From: Winogradskyella marina | GTDB lineage: Bacteria; Bacteroidota; Bacteroidia; Flavobacteriales; Flavobacteriaceae | Direction of reading: 5' to 3' | Assembly (NCBI RefSeq): GCF_015645385.1 | Contig: NZ_JADOET010000001.1 | Span: forward strand, 558,001-622,000 | DNA length: 64,000 nt | Part shown: positions 10,101 through 18,510 of the stretch, piece by piece | Numbering within the stretch: the first letter of the stretch is position 1 | Layout of the letters: every line of letters begins with the position of its first letter | Program-made: the position numbers and the translations under genes | The notes under the pieces: model-generated | What the model saw: only the letters and a program-made list of their open reading frames with translations | Told to the model about the DNA's origin: nothing | Databases searched by the model: none

Positions 10101-10793
10101 TGGAATTCTAGACGTGGAAGCCTTATACATTTTGGTGTTAGTTATGAAGTCAATGAAATTCACAATACTGATAATCGCTTTGTTTCGGACAACAACTTAT
10201 TACCCGAAAATATATTTGACGAAGAGCATTTCGGTGGTATAAACGCAAAATATGACTATTCAAATTACGATAATAACGCCTACCCAACCAATGGTATGAA
10301 TATTTCCATTGAAACAGGGTATAAAAACAATCTAGAAGTTAGCGATCGTAATTTTGGTTATTTAATTTCTGATATAGGTTTTGCAAGACAATTAAATCCA
10401 TCCGGACGATTAGTTTTTGCAACGAAATTTAAGAGCCATTTAAATTTTGGAGATGGGTTTGAGTTCTATCAAGCCGCATCAATTGGTGGCACTGATGGTT
10501 TAAGAGGTTATAGAAATCAACGCTTTACCGGAAAAAATGCCTTTTATCAAAATACAGATTTGAGATATAGTTTTAACCGTGTTAAAACACAATTAATTCC
10601 AATTAAATTAGGGCTTTATGGTGGCTTTGATTATGGACGAATATGGTTAGAAGACGATACTTCTGAAAAATGGCACAATTCTTATGGTGGTGGTTTTTTT
10701 ATAAATGCCGTGGATGTATTATCTGCAAATTTAGGGGTATTTAATTCTGAGGATGGTGTTAGAGTCTCCTTCGGAATGGGCTTTGATTTTTAA
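7128..10793 (+). CDS. Lipoprotein with metallophosphoesterase, possible kinase-like domain and BamA-like outer-membrane barrel
   Basis: This 1221-residue multidomain protein has a lipoprotein signal peptide (LMSGC, Cys19). Residues about 40-350 form a calcineurin-like phosphoesterase: IGDVG, LGDN (82-85), GNHD (125-128), IHHPMYS and SGHEHN are the classic metal-binding blocks. Residues about 400-730 contain ADRHQDQW (Asp597-Trp604) and PLPRDRDFAF (near 620-629), which resemble the catalytic and metal-binding loops of atypical kinases such as the HipA and FAM20C types; this is my inference. From about residue 890 to the end lies a surface-antigen/BamA-type barrel, with the final GFDF giving the aromatic C-terminus typical of outer-membrane proteins. 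It closes the three-gene operon. The phosphoesterase would act in the periplasm or on the surface; the substrate is unknown. Confidence 0.82.
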   Translation: MKAKLLFGFIITGFLMSGCATYKPYNVNSNYDELKGIDNKTTNVFLIGDVGKPEADGSAPKSLLKLQRQFGNADKNDVLLFLGDNIYPKGIPLKNDKAIKDAEHALNLQLEAAKTFPGHVYFLPGNHDWYSGLKGLKRQEKMVEDALGKNTFQPENGCPIEKINLSDDIVMLMVDSHWYITNWNNHPTINDDCEIKSRADFLDEFRSEIKKARGKTTLVAIHHPMYSNGPHNGRYGVKENMKPLPILGTIKNILRTSTGIVNADLSNQFYNDLRKNLVVAAQQNDNVIFLSGHEHNLQYLETDNITQIVSGSGSKSTPLRMRNPNNYGHSVPGYAVLNIGNDKSVDVQFFNTEAGEIEFYKQIKQPEPVSELNYPKVLLDSVSASIYPKEDTKKSGFYKFLWGERYRDDYSTKVKAKVAYLDTLMGGLKPFRKGGGTQSKTLHLKDADGKRYVMRAMKKQADQFMQAAIFKDQYVEGQFTDTATEDLLEDIFAGAYPYAPFTLAALSEAINLPHLNPKLYYIPKQEALNSYNDDYGNELYLFEEHPSDGHTALGTGNFTGEIESTVDMLQDVLSDESKIIDEKEFIKARLFDMLIGDADRHQDQWRWLVFENDGTTIYKPLPRDRDFAFSKVSDGLLFGAGVTLIPMARKFRKYEADLKDVKGFNISGFALDVAFISEANKLDWDEQVQFIQSQITDDVIDRAFSNTPKEVDADNIAAIKTILKERRANLQKISDRYLKLVNKYAVITGTNKDDYISVKALEHGKVEVALYRKKDDTIKDRFHHKIYEPKSTKEIWIYGLDDKDSFKIEGKISKIKVRLIGGQNNDDYEVENGKNIVIYDYKSKKNDLKEAKKARIKLTDDYNTNVYNYRKIRNNVNQIIPILGANPDDGLKLGFTDTYTTYGFERNPFTSQHKIKAAYYFATDGYELGYKGEFANVIGGLNFGFQAHFQSPNYSVNFFGYGNETGNFDDDFGLDYNRVKTRIFRISPQLIWNSRRGSLIHFGVSYEVNEIHNTDNRFVSDNNLLPENIFDEEHFGGINAKYDYSNYDNNAYPTNGMNISIETGYKNNLEVSDRNFGYLISDIGFARQLNPSGRLVFATKFKSHLNFGDGFEFYQAASIGGTDGLRGYRNQRFTGKNAFYQNTDLRYSFNRVKTQLIPIKLGLYGGFDYGRIWLEDDTSEKWHNSYGGGFFINAVDVLSANLGVFNSEDGVRVSFGMGFDF

Positions 10794-11141
10794 AAGAACA
10801 GTAACCTAATTCTTTTTTTTATTTAAAATATAAAAGACGCTGACTAAAAGGGCATCTTCTTTTTTTTGTTCAAAAAAATACAATAGTACTACTCATAATT
10901 AGTGCTTCACCGTTTAACCTAGAATTCATACATTAGTAAGATTATCATTTCTAACTACTTTTTCTGTTTCTATTTATTTAGCATATTCTAATTAAAAATA
11001 TAATATACTTCTTTATAGCTATGTACAGCGTATTCTACATGAAATGAGTATGTTTTTGGGTGAATTAAGCAACGTATATATACTGTATACACTTAATTTT
11101 ATCAGAATATTTTTAATCTACTTAAAAAATCTACTAACATC
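10794..11141. other. Intergenic region, 348 bp
   Basis: It holds a likely terminator near 10832-10867 for the upstream operon. The rest is very AT-rich and should contain the promoter of the T9SS-protein gene at 11142. I saw no ORF with a convincing start and no repeat shared with other gaps. A GTATATATAC palindrome lies near 11075, but it is too simple in sequence to interpret. Confidence 0.5.
10832..10867 (+). terminator. Putative intrinsic terminator after the phosphoesterase-barrel gene
   Basis: AAAAGACGC and GCATCTTCTTTT form an imperfect stem with one G-T wobble around an ~11-nt loop, followed directly by a run of eight or more T. It lies about 40 bp after the stop at 10793. Confidence 0.6.
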
Positions 11142-13832
11142 ATGACTAAACAATTACAATTACTTATACTACTAGCTTTTCTTGGCTTAGGCAGTTTGTT
11201 GCAATTAAATGCCCAGACCGATGGCACTTATACAAATGAAAATAACACAGGAAATGGCTTATGGACTACAGAAACTAACTGGACAGGGAGCATAATAGCA
11301 GATGCAAATGGTATTGCATTAATAGAAAGTGACGTATCTTTAGATGACGGTACGGTTAATGTAGGGAAGATTAATATCGATACTAATAATGCTGCACGTA
11401 CAATTTCTAACGGTACTTTAATACTTAATGGTTCTGCTGATGATGAAATCATAAGACAATGGGCTGGTCAAGGAACAACGTTTGACTGTAATGTTGCTGT
11501 GAATGCTAACGCTAAGCAATTTCTAGTAAGAGGCTCCAACAACTCTAAACTTATTTTTGCTGCTGGAAACACCCTTGATTTAGGAAGCAACAGGGTGGAT
11601 GTATATAACGCCTCACCTAATCTTTTAGAACTTAATGGAATCGTAACTGGATCTGGAAATTTTCTCGTTGAAAGTGTGGGGAATAATGGCGGCATGATTT
11701 TTGGCGCTTCTTCAGATCTTTCAGGCTATTCAGGTACTTTTGTCACTACTGATAACCCAATCATTTCAAACACCAGCTCTATAATTGGTAGTAATGTACA
11801 ACTTAGAAATACAGGGTCATTTACCATTAATGTAGCCAATACGTTTGAAGGTAATATTATCAGAAATTTTAGAGGAACTGATTTAATTAGTACAGTAACT
11901 TTCAACGCTAGCCAAGATAACATGGGTAGCCTTGCAGTAGCAACAGAGCAATTGGCTTTAGACTTTGGTGTGGATGCAACAGTAGTGATTTTTTCAGGAT
12001 ATGAAACCTCAGGTACGGAAGGTGAGGTAGACTTAAAAAACTACGCATCTGGTGTTCTTAGAATAGGAACCACAGCTACTGAAGTATCCCAAACAATATT
12101 AGATACATGGCTTATTGATGGTGTAGAACCTGCTGATGGTACTATTACGCAAGATGCATCCGGTTATATTAGAGTTCCAAAGATTGCTTCAACAACGAAT
12201 CCGTCTACGTGGGATAATGGCTCTTCTTGGATAGGAGGAATTGTGCCTACAGCTATTAATGATGTAATAATACAAGGTAACATTGAAATAACTACTGATG
12301 TCGTGGTAAACAATATTTTATTTAAGGAGGCTGGTGTAACAGAGAGAATAAATATTGCCGCAGGAAAATCTTTAACAGCTAATAATATAACTAATATTGC
12401 TGGTAATAACTTCGTTTTAAATTCAGATTCTAGTGCCTTTAGTAGTTTAATTGTAAATGGAACTATTGACAACGATATTATTTATGATAGATTTGTTGCG
12501 TCATCTTCTACAAACGACCTAGTTTCTCCACCTGTAACAGGACTAGAATTTGGTGATTTTTCTACAGCTGCTCAAAACGAAAATAGAATACTTATTAATC
12601 CTAGTGATCCTTTAGAATATGCTTTTGGACCTTTCGATAATGCTACTGGTGCCTATGTTAATTACTTAACCGAAAGTTCAAATAATGCTGGCGATAATAA
12701 TGATGAAACTGAATTAATTTCTGGCAAAGGGTACAGAGCCGCAACTATTAGCGGAGACCCAGTAAGGTTTAATGGAGCTGTTGAAACTGAGTCTGTAGGC
12801 ATTGCAATAACAGATGAGACAGCTACAGGTACAGGAAATTACAAAAGATGGAACTTAATTGGCAATCCTTATCCTTCATATTTAGATTTCGGTGCCTTCT
12901 TTACTGAGAACTCAGATGAATTTGATACAGGAGCTTACCAAGCTATTTATGGTTATGATGGCGACGATTCTGATGGTAGTAATTTCACAATTTGGAATTG
13001 GTTTAATAATTCTGATAAACTTGCTCCAGGACAAGGTTTCTTTGTTAGATCTAAGATAAATGGAGGGAACGTAACTTTTAATCCTGATATGAGAACCATT
13101 GGTGCTTCCGATGACTTTATTGCTAATAGAACATCGACACCTAACTTTGTATTATCTGAGTTATTTTTATCTAGTGGATCATCTAGTTATTCAACTAAAA
13201 TCTATTTTGCCGAAAATCAAACACGTGATTTAGATTCAGGTTATGATGCTGCTGCTTTTTCAGGTTCTCCTAGTCCAATATATACGTATCTTGTAAATAA
13301 TAATGAAGACATAAAATTTGCAATTCAAGCATTGCCTTATAATGATTTCAATAATGTAGTGGTACCTCTTGGTATTACAGGTGAAGCTGGCACGCAATTA
13401 ACTATAGGTTTAAATGCAACTACGGCTACTATTCCTTCCAATGCTAATGTTTACCTTGAAGATAATGAAACGAATACATGGACCTTATTAAATACTGGAG
13501 ATTATGTATTTACACCTTCTGACAATTTAAATGGAGCAGGACGATTCTATATACATTACTCAACAAATGTGCTATCCGTAGATGATAATTTGTTAAATGG
13601 TTTACATATCTATTCAAACCAATCATCAAAAACAGTAGTGGTTAAAGGACAATTAAATTCCGAAACTACAGCTAAATTATATGACATGCAAGGTCGAATG
13701 GTATTACAAAATGTATTAAATACATCGAACATTTCAAATACTATTGATGTTGGCAATATAAAAACAGGGGTTTACATTGTAGAGTTAACAAGTAATACGC
13801 AACACCGAACTCAAAAAATTATAATAAATTAA
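11142..13832 (+). CDS. Secreted beta-rich protein with type IX secretion (type A) sorting domain
   Basis: This 896-residue protein has a Sec signal peptide ending near LLQLNAQ. The body is rich in Asn, Thr, Ser and Gly with repeated short beta strands (for example NGTLILNG, GTIDNDIIYDRF), as in surface-displayed beta-helix or autotransporter-like adhesins. The last ~75 residues, from LHIYSNQSSKTVVVKG to TGVYIVELTS and RTQKIIIN, match the T9SS type A C-terminal sorting domain (TIGR04183-like). The protein is therefore exported across the outer membrane and released or anchored. No catalytic domain was recognised. It stands alone between two terminators, and nothing ties it directly to the neighbouring PUL apart from position. 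Adhesion or glycan binding is possible. Confidence 0.85.
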   Translation: MTKQLQLLILLAFLGLGSLLQLNAQTDGTYTNENNTGNGLWTTETNWTGSIIADANGIALIESDVSLDDGTVNVGKINIDTNNAARTISNGTLILNGSADDEIIRQWAGQGTTFDCNVAVNANAKQFLVRGSNNSKLIFAAGNTLDLGSNRVDVYNASPNLLELNGIVTGSGNFLVESVGNNGGMIFGASSDLSGYSGTFVTTDNPIISNTSSIIGSNVQLRNTGSFTINVANTFEGNIIRNFRGTDLISTVTFNASQDNMGSLAVATEQLALDFGVDATVVIFSGYETSGTEGEVDLKNYASGVLRIGTTATEVSQTILDTWLIDGVEPADGTITQDASGYIRVPKIASTTNPSTWDNGSSWIGGIVPTAINDVIIQGNIEITTDVVVNNILFKEAGVTERINIAAGKSLTANNITNIAGNNFVLNSDSSAFSSLIVNGTIDNDIIYDRFVASSSTNDLVSPPVTGLEFGDFSTAAQNENRILINPSDPLEYAFGPFDNATGAYVNYLTESSNNAGDNNDETELISGKGYRAATISGDPVRFNGAVETESVGIAITDETATGTGNYKRWNLIGNPYPSYLDFGAFFTENSDEFDTGAYQAIYGYDGDDSDGSNFTIWNWFNNSDKLAPGQGFFVRSKINGGNVTFNPDMRTIGASDDFIANRTSTPNFVLSELFLSSGSSSYSTKIYFAENQTRDLDSGYDAAAFSGSPSPIYTYLVNNNEDIKFAIQALPYNDFNNVVVPLGITGEAGTQLTIGLNATTATIPSNANVYLEDNETNTWTLLNTGDYVFTPSDNLNGAGRFYIHYSTNVLSVDDNLLNGLHIYSNQSSKTVVVKGQLNSETTAKLYDMQGRMVLQNVLNTSNISNTIDVGNIKTGVYIVELTSNTQHRTQKIIIN

Positions 13833-13873
13833 AATAGGATAGACTTCTAATTTTAAAACTAAGTACATCAAAG

Positions 13874-13914
13874 AAAAACCGCAATATCTTGTTCATATTA
13901 CGGTTTTTTCTTTT
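13874..13914 (+). terminator. Putative intrinsic terminator after the T9SS protein gene
   Basis: AAAAACCGCAATAT pairs with ATATTACGGTTTTT with one internal mismatch, and is followed by further T residues. It lies about 40 bp after the stop at 13832. Confidence 0.75.
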
Positions 13915-14026
13915 ATTGAGAATTGATGACAGTTATTTTGCTTATGCTATTTATATTTAATATGTTATTACAATGCAGACAAACAAAGCACTATATTTAA
14001 ACAAAATCAATTTGTATCTAAAATTT

Positions 14027-15127
14027 ATGAAAAGACCATTTGCTCAAAATATTGCCTTACTATTGATACTTACAGCAATTTTCAGTTGTAAAAATGAAGT
14101 AAAGCAAGACACTACCAAAACGGATAAAATTAATCCTGTAGAAACACCTGCAATACCTGATGCTCCTGAAGGCATGGTTTGGGTAGAGAAGAAAACGTTT
14201 TTACAAGGTGCCAAAGATACAGATCAATACGCAATGCCAAGAGAAAAGCCAGCGCATAAGGTGACTGTTGATGGTTTTTTTATGGATGCTACTGTAGTTA
14301 CTAATAGACAGTTTAAAGCCTTTGTAGAAGCAACCAACTACGTTACTATCGCAGAACGTGAGATTGATTGGGAAGACATGAAAAAAGAATTGCCTCCAAA
14401 CACACCGAAGCCTCACGACTCCATTCTTCAACCTGGCAGTTTAATTTTTAATAAAGATGTTAATGCCGTTGTAAACATGCAGAATTATGGACAATGGTGG
14501 ACATGGAAAACTGGAGCGAATTGGAGACATCCTGATGGCCCTCAATCAACTATTGAAGGTAAAGATGATTATCCAGTTGTTCATGTGGCTTACCAAGATG
14601 CTTTAGCGTATTGTGAATGGGCAAACAGACGTTTACCAACAGAAGCAGAATGGGAATCTGCAGCTCAAGGAAATAATACAAATACTATTTTTACTTGGGG
14701 AAATGATGCGGCAAAATTAGATGCAAATGCCAATACATGGCAAGGCGTTTTTCCTACTAAAAATGAGTCTCAAGATGGGTTTGAATTTATTTCTCCTGTA
14801 AAATCGTATCCTCCAAATAGTATTGGACTTTACGATATGGCTGGAAATGTATGGGAAATAACCAGTGATTTTTTTAATGTGAATTATTACAGTGAATTAG
14901 ATACCTCTAAGCCAATTGTTAATCCTAAAGGGGCTGAAAAGCATTTTAATCCTAATAATCCGTATCAAGTAGAACACGTGATGAAAGGTGGTTCATTTTT
15001 ATGTCATGCCTCATATTGTGCTAGTTTTAGAATATCGGCTAAAATGGGCGTTTCTGTAGATTCTGGATCCGATCATATGGGCTTTAGAACGGTTGCTACG
15101 CCAGAGATGTTAGCCTCGAAAGAGTAG
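14027..15127 (+). CDS. Formylglycine-generating enzyme (FGE/SUMF1 family), lipoprotein, sulfatase activator
   Basis: This 366-residue FGE-sulfatase-domain protein would oxidise the active-site Cys of type I sulfatases (CxPxR) to formylglycine. I start it at 14027 rather than the upstream ATG at 13973, because 14027 gives a proper lipoprotein signal with lipobox IFSC and Cys21. Near the C-terminus, KGGSFLCHASYCASFR places Cys326 and Cys331 in the C-x4-C spacing of the copper-binding catalytic pair of true FGEs; many SUMF1-like relatives lack it. The domain runs from EGMVWVEKKTFLQGA to SDHMGFRTVA. Lipidation puts it outside the cytoplasm, where it would meet the exported sulfatases. It is convergent with the sulfatase operon ending at 15236 and separated from it by a strong terminator. 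Confidence 0.9.
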   Translation: MKRPFAQNIALLLILTAIFSCKNEVKQDTTKTDKINPVETPAIPDAPEGMVWVEKKTFLQGAKDTDQYAMPREKPAHKVTVDGFFMDATVVTNRQFKAFVEATNYVTIAEREIDWEDMKKELPPNTPKPHDSILQPGSLIFNKDVNAVVNMQNYGQWWTWKTGANWRHPDGPQSTIEGKDDYPVVHVAYQDALAYCEWANRRLPTEAEWESAAQGNNTNTIFTWGNDAAKLDANANTWQGVFPTKNESQDGFEFISPVKSYPPNSIGLYDMAGNVWEITSDFFNVNYYSELDTSKPIVNPKGAEKHFNPNNPYQVEHVMKGGSFLCHASYCASFRISAKMGVSVDSGSDHMGFRTVATPEMLASKE

Positions 15128-15150
15128 CCTAATCTTTCACATATACAACT

Positions 15151-15182
15151 AAAAAAAGGGAACGTTGGCGTTCCCTTTTTTT
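15151..15182. terminator. Bidirectional intrinsic terminator between the FGE gene and the sulfatase operon
   Basis: AAAAAAAGGGAACG and CGTTCCCTTTTTTT form a perfect 14-bp stem with loop TTGG. It has poly-A on one side and poly-T on the other, so it can terminate both convergent transcripts (stops at 15127 and 15236). Confidence 0.92.
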
Positions 15183-15235
15183 AGATCATAAACTGATTTG
15201 CAATACGTGTCTGTAAAGCGTCATCTCTATAACGC

Positions 15236-17074
15236 TTAGTCTATCAAAGAGAAGTCTGTTGATACTCTCGTTACTCTAATATAAAACGCTCCCCAATCTT
15301 CATTATCCTTGGTCGTAAACCAAGCACTCATATCGGTTTCGCCTTCAGTAAAGTTACCTGTAAAGCTTATCACTTTAGCATCTTTGTCTACAGTCTTAGT
15401 TTGTTCCCATGCTCCAATTTTTACACCACCAGATTTAAAATTCATGGTTCTACCTTCAGCAATAGCTTCGGTAGAAATGGTACCTTCTTTGCCTTCTACA
15501 GCTGCATTAATGGCTAAATTAGATTCAAAAGGCCATCTGCTTAATTCAATTGTATACGTTCCAGATTGTTCAAAGGCTACGGTAAATTCGCCTCCAACAG
15601 GGTTCTTTTTTGCTTCTCTAATGAAATTCTGATTCCATGGAATTTTAGAATCGTGCACATGTGTATCATGGCAAGTTAACTCTATTGGGTTTTGCTGATC
15701 TGACCCTAAAACGATAATAGGAAACTGATTAAACTCCGTAGAGACCGAACTCCACCATTCGTTATAATAGCCACGCATTTGTTCTACTTTTTCAGGGAAC
15801 TGAGCAGCTAAGTCATTTTCTTGACCTGGATCTTTAGAAATATCATATAATTCTTTACCATTAACCAATCGCATCTTGTCTGACATCACGGCACTTTTTC
15901 TCCATTTTATAGGACTTTGTACACGCTGAGAATCGGTAATAAGATAATCTCTACCAATGGTTTCTTCTTCACCTAAAATCAATGACGAAATATCTGAACC
16001 ATCCATTTCTTTTTGTCCTTCCGGTAATTCTAAATTACATAAGGTTGCTAAGGTTGGTAAAATATCTAAATGTGCTGTTAAATCTGTTACATCTCTACCA
16101 CCTTCAATATTTTTCCCTGGATACTTAATGAAAAATGGCACACGGTGTCCACCTTCATATTCACTATTTTTGGTGCCTTTCATTCCTGCATTAAAACCGT
16201 AAAGTTCACCTCCTACTTTCTTATATCCTGAAGCCGTTCCGTTATCAGTCATAAAAATTACAATGGTATTATCTGCAATATTTAAATCTTCCAATTTCTG
16301 TTGAAGTTTTGCAACGTTGTCATCTACATTGGTAATCATTCCATAAAATATCTTTTGAAATTCAGGAATGTCTAAATCTTTATATTGATTATAATAGTCT
16401 TCAGGAACGTTGAATGGAAGGTGCGGTGCGTTTGCAGAAATATAAGCGAAAAACGGCTCATCCTTTTTATCTTCAATATATTTTATAGCTTCATCAAACC
16501 AAACATCAGTACAATAGCCCTCAAACTTTGTAGGCACACCATTTTTAAAATAGGTATCATCAAAATAATCATTATCCCAATAATCTGGTGTTTGTCCAAC
16601 ACCTCCTCCACCATGCATAATAGTGTATTTAAACCCTTTATCTTGTGGTCTAGAAGGATAAGTATCTCCTAAATGCCATTTACCAAACATAGCGGTTTCA
16701 TAGCCGTTTTCTTGAAACACATCAGCCATAGTCACTTCATCATCCCTTAAAATAGACACACCACCGATGGTATGCCAAACCCCAACTCTATTCGCATATC
16801 GTCCGGTCATTAAACCCGATCTTGAAGGCGCACAGGTTGGACCCACATGAAAATCTGTTAATCGTACAGATTCGTCATGAAGTTCGTCCAAAGCAGGCGT
16901 TTTAACTAAGGTGTTACCATGAGCACCTAAATCCCCATAACCTTGGTCATCTGTTATAATAACAATGACATTAGGTTGTTCTGTTTTTTTAGTTTCAGAT
17001 GTCTTTGTTGATTGAGACGTACATGAAAAAGTCAGTCCCATAAGGGCCATTAATACAATTATTTTTCTATTCAT
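15236..17074 (-). CDS. S1-family sulfatase, lipoprotein (type A, paralogue of 35032-36525)
   Basis: This 612-residue exported sulfatase would remove sulfate esters from the glycan. I start it at 17074, which gives a lipoprotein signal with LTFSC (Cys18); a longer reading from 17149 would overlap the upstream sulfatase gene. Metal-binding Asp42-Asp43 lie in ITDDQG. The formylglycine site is Cys81 in CAPSR. FGKWHLGD and FMTDNGT supply the other active-site residues. After the catalytic domain (to about residue 470) a ~140-residue beta-sandwich-like C-terminal domain follows. Blocks such as HGGGGVGQ and YNEWWSSV are shared with the sulfatase at 35032, so the two are paralogues in divergent operons. 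It is the last gene of the susC operon, 25 bp after the previous stop. Confidence 0.92.
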   Translation of the reverse strand: MNRKIIVLMALMGLTFSCTSQSTKTSETKKTEQPNVIVIITDDQGYGDLGAHGNTLVKTPALDELHDESVRLTDFHVGPTCAPSRSGLMTGRYANRVGVWHTIGGVSILRDDEVTMADVFQENGYETAMFGKWHLGDTYPSRPQDKGFKYTIMHGGGGVGQTPDYWDNDYFDDTYFKNGVPTKFEGYCTDVWFDEAIKYIEDKKDEPFFAYISANAPHLPFNVPEDYYNQYKDLDIPEFQKIFYGMITNVDDNVAKLQQKLEDLNIADNTIVIFMTDNGTASGYKKVGGELYGFNAGMKGTKNSEYEGGHRVPFFIKYPGKNIEGGRDVTDLTAHLDILPTLATLCNLELPEGQKEMDGSDISSLILGEEETIGRDYLITDSQRVQSPIKWRKSAVMSDKMRLVNGKELYDISKDPGQENDLAAQFPEKVEQMRGYYNEWWSSVSTEFNQFPIIVLGSDQQNPIELTCHDTHVHDSKIPWNQNFIREAKKNPVGGEFTVAFEQSGTYTIELSRWPFESNLAINAAVEGKEGTISTEAIAEGRTMNFKSGGVKIGAWEQTKTVDKDAKVISFTGNFTEGETDMSAWFTTKDNEDWGAFYIRVTRVSTDFSLID

Positions 17075-17099
17075 TTTAATGTTATTTATTGATGCTAAT

Positions 17100-18503
17100 C
17101 TATTTAGGTAATTCTTTTTTCCAATCGTTCCACAAGCCTTTAAGTTCACTGACCACTTGCTTATTGCTTTCTGCTACATTATTTTTCTCAAACGGATCTT
17201 TAGAAATATTGTAGAGTTCTACTTTATTAATGTCTTCATTAAATAAGAGTTTCCAATCGCCATCTCTAACCGCACCTTCAGCCCAATGATCTGTTTTTAC
17301 TTTTGGAAAACGCCATTCCCAAAACAACGGTTTTGTCCGTTCAAAACTTTTGTTCTCTAAGATTGATGTTATATTTTCTCCATCAATACTATAGTCTTTT
17401 GGTAATTCTGTTTCTGCTAAGTCTGCAAAGGTTGGCAATAAATCTACTGTAGATAATACACTGGTAGAATCTACTTTACCTTCCTGTACATGATTTTTCC
17501 ATTTTACAATAAAAGGCACCACAACACCACCTTGAAGAATATCTACTTTTCTTCCTCTTAGACCTGCTGTAGAACCGGCCTCTTTAGAAGGTCCCCATCC
17601 TGCAGGGCCATTATCGCTTGAAAATATAATTAAAGTATTGTCATCTAATCCCATTTCTGAAATGAACTCTAATAAGCGTCCCACATGAAAATCGGCATCT
17701 TTTAAAACCGCATAATAGGTTTCCTTACTTGGTGATAAGCCTTTAAAATCTTCACGTTGCTCCTCTGAAGGCCATAAAGGGGTATGCGGATCTTTTAACC
17801 ATAGATTGACAAACATAGGTTGTTTACCCTTATTTTCTTTAATAAAATCAATTGTTTCATCTACAGCAATTTTACTAGAACTTTGTACCCATAAGGTATC
17901 TGTATCCATAAATCGTGTGGTTGGCCATTTTTGATCGCCTTTCCAAGTTGGTCCGTTGCCGTTCCAAACTCTAGTTTCATCATAACCATATGTTTTAGGT
18001 TCTGGTGCAGAAGGATCGCCATGCGGTTTACCACCACCTCCTAAATGCCATTTACCAAAATGAGCGGTTTTATAGCCTGCTTTTTGCATGGTTTGCGGTA
18101 AATACACAGGTAAGGAATCATTTAAATAGTTTGGCATATTGCGTCTTGCATTCACTTCGTTACCTGCAAAATGGGCATGAACTTGATGCCTTGCTGGAAA
18201 ATGTCCTGTTAAGACCGAAGCTCGACTTGGTGAACACACACCGCTAGTCACATGAAACTGCGTATAGCGTGTCCCTTCAGCTGCCATTTTATCAATGTTT
18301 GGCGTGACGACCTCCGTGTTTCCATAAACACCTAGATCACCATAACCCCAATCATCTGCAAAAATAAAAATGATGTTTGGTCTTGAATCTTCTTTTTTTA
18401 TAGCTTCTTTCGCTGCTACAACTTCTTTTTTAGTGTTGTTGCATGAAAACATTGTCATAAGAACGACACCTAACACAATGTGTTTTATTGGATTTATGCT
18501 CAT
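17100..18503 (-). CDS. S1-family sulfatase, lipoprotein (type B, single representative here)
   Basis: This protein has 467 residues and a lipoprotein signal (MFSC, Cys21). Asp50-Asp51 in FADDWGYGD and Cys90 in CSPSR mark the metal site and formylglycine position. FGKWHLGG and FSSDNGPAG complete the core. The motif before the substrate-facing Lys is GGVVVPF, where the other sulfatases here have the more usual GGHRVPF form, and its CSPSR context differs from all others in this window, so it is a separate subtype. Short for the set, it lacks a C-terminal accessory domain. It lies 7 bp downstream of the previous sulfatase gene stop (18511), in the susC operon. Sulfate position specificity cannot be told from sequence alone. 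Confidence 0.92.
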   Translation of the reverse strand: MSINPIKHIVLGVVLMTMFSCNNTKKEVVAAKEAIKKEDSRPNIIFIFADDWGYGDLGVYGNTEVVTPNIDKMAAEGTRYTQFHVTSGVCSPSRASVLTGHFPARHQVHAHFAGNEVNARRNMPNYLNDSLPVYLPQTMQKAGYKTAHFGKWHLGGGGKPHGDPSAPEPKTYGYDETRVWNGNGPTWKGDQKWPTTRFMDTDTLWVQSSSKIAVDETIDFIKENKGKQPMFVNLWLKDPHTPLWPSEEQREDFKGLSPSKETYYAVLKDADFHVGRLLEFISEMGLDDNTLIIFSSDNGPAGWGPSKEAGSTAGLRGRKVDILQGGVVVPFIVKWKNHVQEGKVDSTSVLSTVDLLPTFADLAETELPKDYSIDGENITSILENKSFERTKPLFWEWRFPKVKTDHWAEGAVRDGDWKLLFNEDINKVELYNISKDPFEKNNVAESNKQVVSELKGLWNDWKKELPK

Positions 18504-18510
18504 TGTAGAA

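Noticed and set aside
11020..11110. Palindromic AT tracts (GTATATATAC, ACTGTATAC) before the T9SS gene as an operator
   Set aside because: They are low complexity in an AT-rich gap and would be expected by chance.
11228..12472. Several minus-strand ORFs of 65-102 codons opposite the T9SS-sorted protein gene
   Set aside because: They are antisense shadows of a repetitive beta-rich coding sequence; the plus-strand product has a signal peptide and sorting domain, the shadows have nothing.
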